A DNA stretch of 11,328 bases from positions 1 to 11,328 of the forward strand of contig JAEYAL010000268.1 of the NCBI GenBank assembly GCA_023404805.1. The letters are read 5' to 3'. The translations under genes were made by a program, and so were the position numbers. Under the pieces are notes generated by a model. It worked only from the letters and a program-made list of their open reading frames with translations, was not told where the DNA came from and did no database searches. The stretch comes from Actinomycetes bacterium (GTDB lineage: Bacteria; Actinomycetota; Thermoleophilia; Solirubrobacterales; Solirubrobacteraceae). This document shows positions 1-6,745 of this stretch, piece after piece (the first letter of the stretch is position 1; each line of letters starts with the position of its first letter).

Positions 1-293
1 GCTCCAGCGGCCGACCACGCCGCGTACCCCGCGACCGCGCCCTGCCCCATCGCGAGCGCCACCACCGCCAGCACCGGCAGGAGCGCGACGAACTCGACGA
101 CCGCCTGGCCGTGCTCTCCGGCAGACCGCGATCGGCCTCGACGTCGGCCGCAGCAGCTGTTTGGCCCTGGATCCGGCGCTCCTCGCAGCGCCGCCTCGGG
201 CGCCGCCGCGCCCGGGCCGCGGACCTCGCGCCGACGGCCACCCGGCGGCCAGATCGGTGGCTTCCGCCGGTGTCTTTCGCTCGTGGTGACCAT
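1..293 (-). CDS. TadE/TadG-like membrane protein, N-terminal part (runs off left edge)
   Basis: Reading the minus strand from ATG at 293 gives an open frame with no stop before the window edge. Residues 62-68 read GQAVVEF and are followed by a hydrophobic stretch, VALLPVLAVVALAMGQGAV, at about 69-87. A GQAxVEF box before a single N-terminal membrane helix is the hallmark of TadE/TadG-like proteins, pseudopilin-like components of Flp/Tad pilus or secretion systems anchored in the inner membrane. The start is uncertain: 61 residues, arginine-, proline- and glycine-rich and with less GC-biased third positions, precede the box, whereas the family normally has only 10-25. No other ATG, GTG or TTG lies in frame nearer the box, and no Shine-Dalgarno sequence precedes ATG 293. 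Either the N-terminus is unusually long, or the true start is a rare codon. The rest of the protein and the neighbouring tad genes lie outside the window. Confidence 0.55.
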   Translation of the reverse strand, partial: MVTTSERHRRKPPIWPPGGRRREVRGPGAAAPEAALRGAPDPGPNSCCGRRRGRSRSAGEHGQAVVEFVALLPVLAVVALAMGQGAVAGYAAWSAAG

Positions 294-315
294 GCACCAG
301 ATGCTGCCAACGCAA

Positions 316-334
316 CTGCGCAGAGATTGCGCAG
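316..334. repeat. Short perfect inverted repeat upstream of the TadE-like gene
   Basis: CTGCGCA (316-322) and TGCGCAG (328-334) are perfect inverted copies separated by a 5-nt spacer, GAGAT. The element sits 23 bp upstream of the putative ATG at 293. A small symmetric site here could be an operator, but nothing else supports that. The remainder of 294-515 shows no convincing gene. Confidence 0.3.
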
Positions 335-431
335 CACTGCACCAATTCAGCGCGTCGAGGCATCCGTTCACCGCGACCGTTCCGCTCGAAGCCGTCGTCG
401 CGTCGCCTCCCCGCGCACCGCCGCGTCCGAG

Positions 432-487
432 CACCCGGACGCGCGGGCATCCAGGCGGTGTTGTGTCTGAACACCCGGCGCGCGGGC
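432..487. repeat. Near-identical 16-17 bp direct repeats with a small hairpin between them
   Basis: CACCCGGACGCGCGGGC (432-448) recurs as CACCCGGCGCGCGGGC (472-487), differing by a single base deletion and offset by 40 bp. Between and overlapping them, GGTGTT (457-462) and AACACC (470-475) form a 6-bp stem with a 7-nt loop. The element lies directly downstream of the stop of the last gene of the pst operon, so a role in 3'-end formation is possible. However, no T-tract follows on the minus strand. Confidence 0.35.
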
Positions 488-515
488 CCTCAGACGCAGT
501 CGTGCCGCTGCGGCG

Positions 516-1343
516 CTACTTCACGCCGTCGCGCGACGCCGCCGGCACGGCCGCGTCGTCGCCAGCAGCCGCCGACGCACCCGCCTCGCGGAGCTCGCGC
601 ACGGGCTCGGCGACCTCGATCACCGGCTCGGGGCTGAACCGGTAGCCGATGCCGAAGTGCGTGTGGATGTAGCGCCAGCTCGGCGAGCCCTTCTCGAGCT
701 TCTGGCGGAGCTTGCGCACGAACACGTCGACCGAGCGGTCGCCGCGAGCCATCGCGTAGCCCCACACGCGCTCGTACACGTCCTCACGCTCGAGCACGCG
801 GCCCGGAGTCGCCGCCAGCAGGCGGAGCAGCTCGAACTCGCGGCGGGTCAGGTCAAGCGACTTCTCACCCACGAAGACCTGGAACTGATCGGCGTTGATC
901 GCCAGCTCGCCGACCGAGACGGTCGGCTGCTCGTCGCGCGCCTTGGCGCGGGCGCGGCGCCGCACCACGGCCTCGACGCGGGCAATCAGCTCTTCGGGGT
1001 GGCACGGCTTCGACAGCCAGTCGTCGGCGCCCATCCGCAGACCGCGGACGCGCTGCGCGACGGTCGACGGACCGCAGCAGACCACGACCGGCAGACCCGG
1101 TGCTTCACGCGAGAGGTGGTCGAGCGTGTCCCACGCGCTGTTGCCGAGCACGCGCAGGTCGATCACGAGCGCATCGAGGCGCATCGCGACGAGCTCCTCG
1201 ACGGGCGTCGCGCCCTCAAGCAGCCGGTACCGGTGCCCGGCGGCGTCGAGCCGCTTGGTCAGGACGCGCAGAAACGCCTGGTCGGTGTCCATCACGGCGA
1301 GCTTCAGCTCGCGCGACGAATGGCTTGCACCCTGCTCGCGCAT
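516..1343 (-). CDS. OmpR/PhoB-family response regulator, last gene of the pst operon
   Basis: Two-domain DNA-binding response regulator, 275 residues from the chosen start. Receiver at about 14-130: acidic start VMDTD (D19, D21), phosphoacceptor D62 in LVIDL, lysine K112 in SKP. Winged-helix domain at about 142-238, with the transactivation-loop/recognition segment GDRSVDVFVRKLRQKLE and the C-terminal hairpin GIGYRF. A 37-residue Ala/Glu-rich tail follows. Two canonical receiver positions deviate: the second aspartate of the usual DD pair is Thr, and the switch Thr/Ser is Cys (VVVCCGP). Start: ATG 1343 is preceded by AAGGTGA five bases upstream. Alternatives are ATG 1406 or GTG 1409, which overlap the phoU stop; the codons added by them have less GC-biased third positions. 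Position suggests PhoB/PhoP-like control of the phosphate regulon. No sensor kinase gene is seen. The OmpR/PhoB family call is certain; the phosphate role is inferred from location. Confidence 0.9.
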   Translation of the reverse strand: MREQGASHSSRELKLAVMDTDQAFLRVLTKRLDAAGHRYRLLEGATPVEELVAMRLDALVIDLRVLGNSAWDTLDHLSREAPGLPVVVCCGPSTVAQRVRGLRMGADDWLSKPCHPEELIARVEAVVRRRARAKARDEQPTVSVGELAINADQFQVFVGEKSLDLTRREFELLRLLAATPGRVLEREDVYERVWGYAMARGDRSVDVFVRKLRQKLEKGSPSWRYIHTHFGIGYRFSPEPVIEVAEPVRELREAGASAAAGDDAAVPAASRDGVK

Positions 1344-1348
1344 CGGCT

Positions 1349-1355
1349 TCACCTT
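1349..1355 (-). promoter_or_regulatory. Ribosome binding site that decides the regulator start
   Basis: On the minus strand AAGGTGA lies five bases upstream of ATG 1343. It matches the anti-SD complement better than anything upstream of GTG 1409 or ATG 1406, so translation of the regulator probably starts at 1343 inside the longer open frame. Confidence 0.5.
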
Positions 1356-1405
1356 ACCTTCTGCTCCGGTGGGCTGGGGAGAGCTCCAGCCATCAGTGGA
1401 CGACA

Positions 1406-2095
1406 TCACAGCTCGTTCCGAGTCGCGAAATCGAGGCCGCGGTAGCGGCCAGTCTCCAGGAAGATCACGTGCTCGCCGATGTCGACGGCGTTGTCGGCGA
1501 TGCGCTCAAACGCCCTCGCCGCCATGACAATCGTCATCGACCACTCGCGCCGGTCAGCGTCGCCGCCCAGCTCGATGGCCTCGCGGAAGATGGCCTTGTT
1601 GCGCGCATCGATGTCTTCGTCGATCTCGCGCAGCGAACCAGCGAGGTCGACATCACGGCGCGCAAACGCTTCACGCGCGACACGCACGACGCTGCGGGTG
1701 CCCTCCGCAAGAGCGACGATGTCTTCGGTCAGGCGCTGGTCCGACGGCGGCTCCCAGCCGGAGACGGGCACGAGCTTGGCCACGTTGACGCACTGGTCGC
1801 CCATGCGCTCCAGGTGGCGCGCGATGTAGAGCAGCGACGTCACCAGGCGCAGGTCGGACGCGACCGGCGCCTGCAGCGCCAACAGCGAGATCACGCCGCT
1901 GTGGATGTCGAGGTAGCGCGCATCGATGCGCTGGTCGGCCATCACGACGAGCTGCGCCAGCTCGACGTCGTGGTGGCGCAGCGTCTCGGTCGTGCGGTCG
2001 ACCTGGTCGACGACGAGGTCGATGCCCTCGATCGCCAGCTCCTCGAGGCGCTTGAGGTCCTCGTGGAACTTGGTTCTGATCTCGCTCACAGCCAC
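1406..2095 (-). CDS. phoU: Phosphate signalling/transport regulator PhoU
   Basis: 229 residues, the normal length for PhoU: two three-helix PhoU repeats, each with the family metal-binding E-x-x-x-D signature. These are ERMGD at 96-100 (in HLERMGDQCVNVAKL) and ERIAD at 197-201 (in FERIADNAVDIGEH). PhoU is a peripheral cytoplasmic protein that couples the state of the PstSCAB transporter to the phosphate sensor kinase, keeping the regulon off when phosphate is plentiful and limiting uptake. Start is GTG 2095, four bases after the pstB stop, with GGTGA (partly the pstB stop itself) just upstream, so translation is likely coupled to pstB. An in-frame GTG at 2089 is possible. Its TGA stop (1408-1406) overlaps alternative starts of the response regulator. 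All signature residues are intact. Confidence 0.95.
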   Translation of the reverse strand: MAVSEIRTKFHEDLKRLEELAIEGIDLVVDQVDRTTETLRHHDVELAQLVVMADQRIDARYLDIHSGVISLLALQAPVASDLRLVTSLLYIARHLERMGDQCVNVAKLVPVSGWEPPSDQRLTEDIVALAEGTRSVVRVAREAFARRDVDLAGSLREIDEDIDARNKAIFREAIELGGDADRREWSMTIVMAARAFERIADNAVDIGEHVIFLETGRYRGLDFATRNEL

Positions 2096-2099
2096 ATGA

Positions 2100-3017
2100 T
2101 CACCCGAACTTGCCGGAGATGTAGGCCTCGGTGCGCGGATCCTCCGGTGCCGTGAACAGCTGCTGCGTGGGGTTGAACTCGGCGAGCTGGCCGACGCGGT
2201 CCTCGCCGCCGCGCTGCTCGACCGTGAAGAAGGCGGTCCGGTCGGACACGCGCCCCGCCTGCTGCATGTTGTGCGTGACGATCACGATCGTGTAGTTCTC
2301 ACGCAGCTCGAGCATGAGCTCCTCGATGCGCCCGGTCGAGATCGGGTCCAGCGCCGAGCACGGCTCGTCCATCAGGATGACCTCGGGGTCGACCGCCATG
2401 GCGCGGGCGATGCAGAGGCGCTGCTGCTGGCCGCCAGACATCCCGTAGGCGTTGGACTTCAGGCGGTCCTTGACCTCGTCCCACAGCGACGCGCGGGTGA
2501 GGGCGCGCTCGACGATCTCGTCCATGTCGCCCTTCATGCCGAGCACGCGGGGGCCGAACGCGATGTTGTCGTAGATCGACTTCGGGAACGGGTTCGGCTT
2601 CTGGAAGACCATGCCGACCAGCGTGCGGACCTGGACCACGTCGACCTTCGGGCCGTAGAGGTCCTCGCCGTCGAGCAGGATCTTGCCGCCGACCTTGGCA
2701 CCGGCGACGAGGTCGTTCATGCGGTTGAGGCAGCGCAGCAGCGTCGACTTGCCACAGCCGGACGGCCCGATGAACGCGGTGATCTCGTTCTTGCGGATCT
2801 GCATGTTCACGCCCTCGACCGCCAGCTTGGGGCCGTAGTGGACGCTGACGTCGGTCAGGTCGAAGGTGACGTCCGCGGTCGGGTCGATCGGACGAGCACC
2901 GGGCATCGACTCCGGATGGAGGCTCGCTGCGGGCTCGTGGTCGGTGGTCGGCTGGGTCATGGGGGAGGTCCTGGGGTCGACCGAGATCGTGGAGTTCAGG
3001 GTGCGGGTGGAGTCCAT
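2100..3017 (-). CDS. pstB: Phosphate ABC transporter ATP-binding protein PstB
   Basis: 305-residue ABC ATPase that powers high-affinity phosphate import; two copies are expected on the cytoplasmic face of PstC/PstA. All motifs are present: Walker A GPSGCGKS (84-91), Q-loop Q139 in VFQKPNPFP, signature MSGGQ (193-197), Walker B VILMDEP (213-219) with catalytic E218, and H-loop H249 in VTHNMQQA. The LNRMND segment after Walker A and FQKPNPFP are typical of PstB. The ABC core begins near residue 50, so the N-terminus is about 45 residues longer than in most PstB proteins. ATG 3017 begins seven bases after the pstA stop without a clear SD, but codons 1-20 have fully GC-ending third positions, which supports it. 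ATG 2960 has AGGA eight bases upstream and is the main alternative. The gene lies between pstA and phoU in the operon. Confidence 0.96.
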   Translation of the reverse strand: MDSTRTLNSTISVDPRTSPMTQPTTDHEPAASLHPESMPGARPIDPTADVTFDLTDVSVHYGPKLAVEGVNMQIRKNEITAFIGPSGCGKSTLLRCLNRMNDLVAGAKVGGKILLDGEDLYGPKVDVVQVRTLVGMVFQKPNPFPKSIYDNIAFGPRVLGMKGDMDEIVERALTRASLWDEVKDRLKSNAYGMSGGQQQRLCIARAMAVDPEVILMDEPCSALDPISTGRIEELMLELRENYTIVIVTHNMQQAGRVSDRTAFFTVEQRGGEDRVGQLAEFNPTQQLFTAPEDPRTEAYISGKFG

Positions 3018-3024
3018 GGAGGGC

Positions 3025-3921
3025 CTACCACTTCTGCTGGTAGCGGTTGCGGAGGGTGATCGCGATGGAGTTGAGGACCATCAGGATCACGAGCAGCACG
3101 ATGATCCCGGCGGCGGCGAGCAGCTGGAACTGCTCCTGCGGGCGGCTGATCCATTCGAAGATCTGGATCGGCAGCGCCGTGAACTTGTCGTCGAGGCCGC
3201 TCGGGTTGCTGGTGACGTAGACGGCGGCGCCGACGACGATCAGCGGCGCGGTTTCGCCGATGGCGCGGGAGAGCGCGAGGATCACGCCGGTCGCGATGCC
3301 GGGGATCGACGCCGGGAGCACCTGGCGGGAGATCGTCTGCCACTTGGTGGCGCCGAGCGCGAGGGCGCCCTGGCGGATCGCCTGCGGGACCGCGCGGATC
3401 GCCTCGCGGGCCGCGATGATCACGACCGGGAGGACCAGCAGGCCGAGCGTCAGTCCGCCGGCCAAGATCGTCGCGCCGAGGGCGAACGGGCCGCGGACCA
3501 GGAAGGCGAGGCCGAGGATGCCGTAGACGATCGAGGGGACCGCGGCGAGGTTCTGGATGTTGACCTCGATGACGCGGTTGTACCACTTGTCTGGGTCGGC
3601 GTACTCCTCCAGGTAGACCGCCGAGGCGACGCCGAGCGGCACGATCACGACGATCGCGACGGCGATCAGCCAGAGGGTGCCGAGCAGCGCAGGCTCGATG
3701 CCGGCCTTGGCCGGGTTGATCGACGCCGGCGAGGTGAGGAAGTCCATCGACAGCTCGGGCAGGCCGTCGCGCAGGACGTCGACCATGAGCGTCGCGAGGA
3801 CGAGGATGCTGAGGCCGATCGCGGCCTGCAGCAGCAGGCGGAACGCGCGTGGCGCGACCGGCTCGCCCTTGCTGCGGAGCCCGGGCTTGGACGGCGACAC
3901 GGGATGTGACTGCGTGGTCAT
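3025..3921 (-). CDS. pstA: Phosphate ABC transporter permease PstA
   Basis: 298-residue inner-membrane permease that forms the phosphate channel with PstC. About six hydrophobic segments are visible: 27-50, 79-104, 125-142, 148-170, 205-235 and 266-288. The cytoplasmic EAA loop that docks on PstB is at about 172-192 (REAIRAVPQAIRQGALALGA), with the family sequence LSRAIGETAPL at 217-227. The 25-residue N-terminus is polar and presumably cytoplasmic. ATG 3921 overlaps the pstC stop by one base (TGATG), so the two permeases are translationally coupled, which suits equal subunit production. It ends seven bases before pstB. Nothing is truncated or missing. Confidence 0.96.
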   Translation of the reverse strand: MTTQSHPVSPSKPGLRSKGEPVAPRAFRLLLQAAIGLSILVLATLMVDVLRDGLPELSMDFLTSPASINPAKAGIEPALLGTLWLIAVAIVVIVPLGVASAVYLEEYADPDKWYNRVIEVNIQNLAAVPSIVYGILGLAFLVRGPFALGATILAGGLTLGLLVLPVVIIAAREAIRAVPQAIRQGALALGATKWQTISRQVLPASIPGIATGVILALSRAIGETAPLIVVGAAVYVTSNPSGLDDKFTALPIQIFEWISRPQEQFQLLAAAGIIVLLVILMVLNSIAITLRNRYQQKW

Positions 3922-4874
3922 CAGTAGGCCTGCCGGAACTTGCGCACGAAGCGGATCGAGATCATGTTCATGACCAGCGTGGAGATAAAGAGGAGCATGC
4001 CCACGGCGAAGAGCGTCTGGTAGGCCACGGAGCCCACGGCGGCGTCGCCCTTGGCGGTCTGCGCGACGAACGCGGTCATCGTCTGGACCGGCTCCAGCGG
4101 GTTCGCGGTGAGGTTCGGGATCGCGCCCGCAGCGACAAGCACGATCATCGTCTCGCCGACGGCGCGGGAGATACCGAGCACGACTCCAGCGACGATGCCG
4201 GAGAGCGCAGCCGGGAAGACCACGCGTGTGGCGACCTGCATGCGGTTGGCGCCGAGGCCGTAGGCGCCTTCGCGCAGCGACGCCGGCACCGAGCTCATCG
4301 CGTCCTCAGCGAGCGAGGCGATGGTCGGCACGACCATGAATCCCATGATCAGGCCGGCGGACAGCGCGTTGAAGCCCTGCACCTCGAGCCCGAAGAACTC
4401 CTTGAGGATGACCGGCGTCACGAACGTCAGCGCGAAGTAGCCGAAGACGACCGTCGGGATGCCGGCGAGCAGCTCCAGGATCGGCTTGAGCGTCTTGCGC
4501 ACCTTCGGTGAGGCGTACTCGCTCAGGTAGATCGCAGCGGCCAGGCCGAGCGGGATCGCGACGAGCACCGCGAGGAAGGTGGTGAGCAGCGTGCCCGCGA
4601 CGAGCGGAAGCACACCGAAGGAGGGGTCCGCGAAGAGCGGTGCCCACTCCGTGCCGAACAGGAAGTCCGTGAGCGGCACGTGGCTCAGGAAGGAGATGGT
4701 CTCCTTGAGGAGCGAGAAGACGATGGCGAGGGTCGTCAGCACGCTGACGACCGCCGCCGCGGCGAGAAGGCCTTCGATGACCTTCTCGCCGTAGCGGGCG
4801 CGTCCGGAGACCAGCTTGCTGCCGGTCTTCGGAGCCCCTGCGGACGAGCCGCCCGGTTCCAGTTTGGACGGCAC
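3921..4874 (-). CDS. pstC: Phosphate ABC transporter permease PstC
   Basis: 317-residue inner-membrane permease, partner of PstA. The first ~28 residues are polar. Hydrophobic segments are at about 33-57, 88-117, 134-158, 168-186, 222-253 and 284-306. The EAA loop is at about 190-210 (EDAMSSVPASLREGAYGLGA), followed by the family motif ISRAVGETMIVL. Start is GTG 4874, with GGGAG (4888-4884 on the minus strand) nine bases upstream, just after the pstS stop. The open frame continues upstream antisense of pstS, but that translation is arginine-rich and unlike any transporter. The extracytoplasmic loop between helices 1 and 2 (LTDFLFGTEWAPLF) matches the family. The stop overlaps the pstA ATG. 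Confidence 0.95.
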   Translation of the reverse strand: MPSKLEPGGSSAGAPKTGSKLVSGRARYGEKVIEGLLAAAAVVSVLTTLAIVFSLLKETISFLSHVPLTDFLFGTEWAPLFADPSFGVLPLVAGTLLTTFLAVLVAIPLGLAAAIYLSEYASPKVRKTLKPILELLAGIPTVVFGYFALTFVTPVILKEFFGLEVQGFNALSAGLIMGFMVVPTIASLAEDAMSSVPASLREGAYGLGANRMQVATRVVFPAALSGIVAGVVLGISRAVGETMIVLVAAGAIPNLTANPLEPVQTMTAFVAQTAKGDAAVGSVAYQTLFAVGMLLFISTLVMNMISIRFVRKFRQAY

Positions 4875-4888
4875 GTCCGTCGTCTCCC

Positions 4889-5881
4889 TTAGGTGGTCGG
4901 CGCTGCCGCGTCGGGGGTGCTGCCGGCGTCGGAGGCCTCGATCTTCGCGAGCTCCTCCTTCGACTTCGCGAGCTGCTCGTCGGTGAGCGGCACGAACAGC
5001 GCCGCCTCGGCGATCTCGCTGGACTTCTCGTTGACGAACTCGAGGAACGCCTTCACCTCGGGGCGCTGCACCGCAGCGGCCGACGGGTAGATGAACAGCG
5101 GGCGCGAGAGCGGCTTGTAGCTGCCGTCCTGGATCGACTCCTTGCTCGGAGCGACGCAGCCGTCGCCGCCGTCGACCTCGACGAGCTTGAGCTTGTCGGC
5201 GTTCTGCTCGAAGTAGGTGAAGCCGAAGTAGCCGAGGCCGGTCGCGTCGGTCGAGACGCCCTGCACGAGGACGTTGTCGTCCTCCGACGCCTGGTACGCC
5301 TTGCGCGACACGCCCTCTTCGCCGTTGATGACGCCGGTGAAGAAGTCGAACGTGCCGGAGTCGGTGCCAGGGCCGTAGAGCGAGACCTTGCCGCTCAGGC
5401 CGTCGACGCCGATCTCCTTGTAGTCCTTGACCGAGTCGTCCTTCCAGAGCTTGGAGAGCTGGTCGACGGTCAGGCACTTCACGGCGAGCTGCGGGTTGGC
5501 CACGATCGCGATGCCGTCGTTGGCGACCTCGAGCTGGCTGGTCGTGATGCCGCCCTTCTCGCAGGCCTCCGTCTCCTCGTCCTTGATCGGACGCGACGCG
5601 CTCGAGATGTCGGTCTCGCCCTTGCAGAACTTCTCGAAGCCGCCGCCGGTGCCGGACTGGCCGACCGTGATGTTCACGTCCGGGTTCTCAGCCTTGAACT
5701 CCTCGGCTGCGGCCTGCATGAGCGGGCCAACCGTCGACGAGCCGTCGATCGAGATCGAGCCCGAGAGCGACGAACCGCCGCCGCCGGAGCCGGACGACTC
5801 GTTGTCGTCGCCGCAGGCCGCGAGGCCGAAGGCGAGGGTGCCGGTCACGGCAAGCGCCGCAAACAGTCGGGTGGGGGTCAA
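4889..5881 (-). CDS. pstS: Phosphate-binding lipoprotein PstS
   Basis: 330-residue solute-binding lipoprotein that captures phosphate outside the membrane for PstCAB; first gene of the operon. The signal peptide MTPTRLFAALAVTGTLAFG is followed by lipobox LAAC with lipidated Cys23, then a Gly/Ser linker to about residue 40. Phosphate-site motifs: DGSST (46-50), SGTGGG (76-81), SSASRP (93-98), GTDSGTFDFF (172-181). Four further cysteines (86, 107, 136, 242) could form disulfides. The tail from about 310 is Ala/Pro/Thr-rich. The start is TTG 5881: AGGAG lies eight bases upstream and no ATG or GTG is available near the signal peptide. Upstream extensions of the frame run antisense into the DUF47 gene and are not coding. 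A candidate Pho box lies about 100 bp upstream, fitting induction by phosphate starvation. Confidence 0.95.
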   Translation of the reverse strand: MTPTRLFAALAVTGTLAFGLAACGDDNESSGSGGGGSSLSGSISIDGSSTVGPLMQAAAEEFKAENPDVNITVGQSGTGGGFEKFCKGETDISSASRPIKDEETEACEKGGITTSQLEVANDGIAIVANPQLAVKCLTVDQLSKLWKDDSVKDYKEIGVDGLSGKVSLYGPGTDSGTFDFFTGVINGEEGVSRKAYQASEDDNVLVQGVSTDATGLGYFGFTYFEQNADKLKLVEVDGGDGCVAPSKESIQDGSYKPLSRPLFIYPSAAAVQRPEVKAFLEFVNEKSSEIAEAALFVPLTDEQLAKSKEELAKIEASDAGSTPDAAAPTT

Positions 5882-5889
5882 GAGGGTGT

Positions 5890-5894
5890 CTCCT
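5890..5894 (-). promoter_or_regulatory. Ribosome binding site fixing the TTG start of pstS
   Basis: Minus-strand AGGAG ends eight bases before TTG 5881. It is the strongest Shine-Dalgarno match in the region and places translation exactly at the N-terminus of the lipoprotein signal peptide. Confidence 0.7.
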
Positions 5895-5979
5895 GGAGCA
5901 GGTAGCGGGGTGGCAAAGCAAGAGGCGCTTCGACGACCGGGACGTTGCCGGAGGCCCACGCCCCTGGTGTTATCCACCT

Positions 5980-5995
5980 GTGAACGGCTGGTAAC
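5980..5995 (-). promoter_or_regulatory. Candidate Pho box upstream of pstS
   Basis: On the strand of pstS the sequence reads GTTACC-agcc-GTTCAC, two similar units starting 10 bp apart and lying about 100 bp before the TTG start. A weaker unit (GATAAC, 5974-5969) lies one 11-bp step further downstream and could also serve as a -10 element. Actinobacterial PhoP/RegX3 sites are described as 11-bp direct repeats with a GTTCACC-like core; the match here is partial. A similar arrangement occurs upstream of the PHP-glycosyltransferase at 10428-10444. The 175-bp region 5882-6056 also serves the divergent DUF47 gene. Confidence 0.45.
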
Positions 5996-6056
5996 GACTG
6001 CGCACACTCCCGCCGATACAGGCGATTTTGCGGCTCGGGCTGGATAAGGTCGGCGC

Positions 6057-6686
6057 GTGTTCAACCGCTCTACGCCGCCTCGCGACGCCGTCCTCGACGG
6101 GTTGTTGCGCGACGCGGGCTCCAACGTCCGCTTGGCGACCTCGCTGCTGCGGGAGCTGCTCAACGAGTTTCCGGAGCACAGCGAGCGCCTCGCCGCCGAT
6201 CTGGCCCAGCACGAAGACGACGGCGACCGCATCACGCACGACGTGATCCACCGCCTGCGGGAGCTCGGCCCGTCCCGCTCCCCCATCGACCTCTCCGATG
6301 GCCTGCGTCTCGCGACGTCGATCGACGACATCGTCGACCACACCGAGCAGACCGCTGCGCTGATGGTGCTGTTCGCGGTCGAGGCGACGATGGAGGAGGC
6401 CGTCGAGCTCGGCGAGGTGCTCGCCACCGCCGGCGACCGGGTCGCCCGAGCGCTCGACGGCTTCGCGGGCGGCCAGGAGCTCGGCCCGCACCTCACGGAG
6501 ATCCACCGCTTGGAGAACGAGGGCGACCGGATCAGCCGCGCGGGCCTGGCTGCCCTCTTCGCCGGCGGCATCGACCCGATGGTCGTGATCCGCTGGAAGG
6601 ACCTCTACGACTCGCTCGAGGACGCGATCGACGCCTGCGAGGCCGTCGCGATCCAGATCGAGGGGATCCTGCTCGCGCAGGGCTGA
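6057..6686 (+). CDS. DUF47 family (PhoU-like, Pit accessory) protein
   Basis: 209 residues, all-helical, close to the usual length of the DUF47/COG1392 family. These are cytoplasmic PhoU-fold proteins usually encoded beside low-affinity Pit phosphate permeases and thought to regulate them. The paired acidic motifs are all visible: HEDDGDRITHDV (52-63), SIDDIVDHTEQ (89-98), RLENEGDRISR (151-161) and WKDLYDSLEDAIDACEAV (180-197). As in PhoU, the E-x-x-x-D pairs (E53/D57, E153/D157) probably bind metal. Start is GTG 6057 with AAGG seven bases upstream. It is transcribed divergently from pstS across 175 bp. The downstream neighbour is a convergent glycosyltransferase gene, so no pit gene is adjacent on the 3' side. 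Whether it acts on an unlinked Pit or on the Pst system cannot be told from here. Confidence 0.9.
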   Translation: MFNRSTPPRDAVLDGLLRDAGSNVRLATSLLRELLNEFPEHSERLAADLAQHEDDGDRITHDVIHRLRELGPSRSPIDLSDGLRLATSIDDIVDHTEQTAALMVLFAVEATMEEAVELGEVLATAGDRVARALDGFAGGQELGPHLTEIHRLENEGDRISRAGLAALFAGGIDPMVVIRWKDLYDSLEDAIDACEAVAIQIEGILLAQG

Positions 6687-6725
6687 GGCGGCGACAGAGT
6701 CGGCCGGACAGGCCCGCTGGGTCAA

Positions 6726-6745
6726 CGCCCGTCAGGCGACGGGCG
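6726..6745. terminator. Hairpin between convergent genes, possible bidirectional terminator
   Basis: CGCCCGTC (6726-6733), loop AGGC, GACGGGCG (6738-6745): a perfect 8-bp GC-rich stem with a 4-nt loop. It lies 40 bp after the DUF47 stop and overlaps the stop codon (6732-6734) of the convergent glycosyltransferase gene. No T-run follows on either strand, so it is a stem-loop in the right place and not a textbook intrinsic terminator. Confidence 0.4.

Noticed and set aside
111..645. Plus-strand open frames at 111-470 and 283-645
   Set aside because: Arg/Ser/Ala/Pro-rich translations without motifs, overlapping the TadE-like gene and the end of the response regulator on the other strand.
5970..5978. 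DnaA-box-like TTATCCACC upstream of pstS
   Set aside because: One 8/9 match, with only one weak inverted partner (TGGATAA at 6041-6047), overlaps the candidate Pho box. There is no cluster, AT-rich region or dnaA/dnaN gene, so an origin is not supported.
5882..6571. Upstream extension of the pstS reading frame
   Set aside because: It would run antisense through the DUF47 gene and bury the lipoprotein signal peptide. The AGGAG and TTG 5881 start explain the N-terminus.
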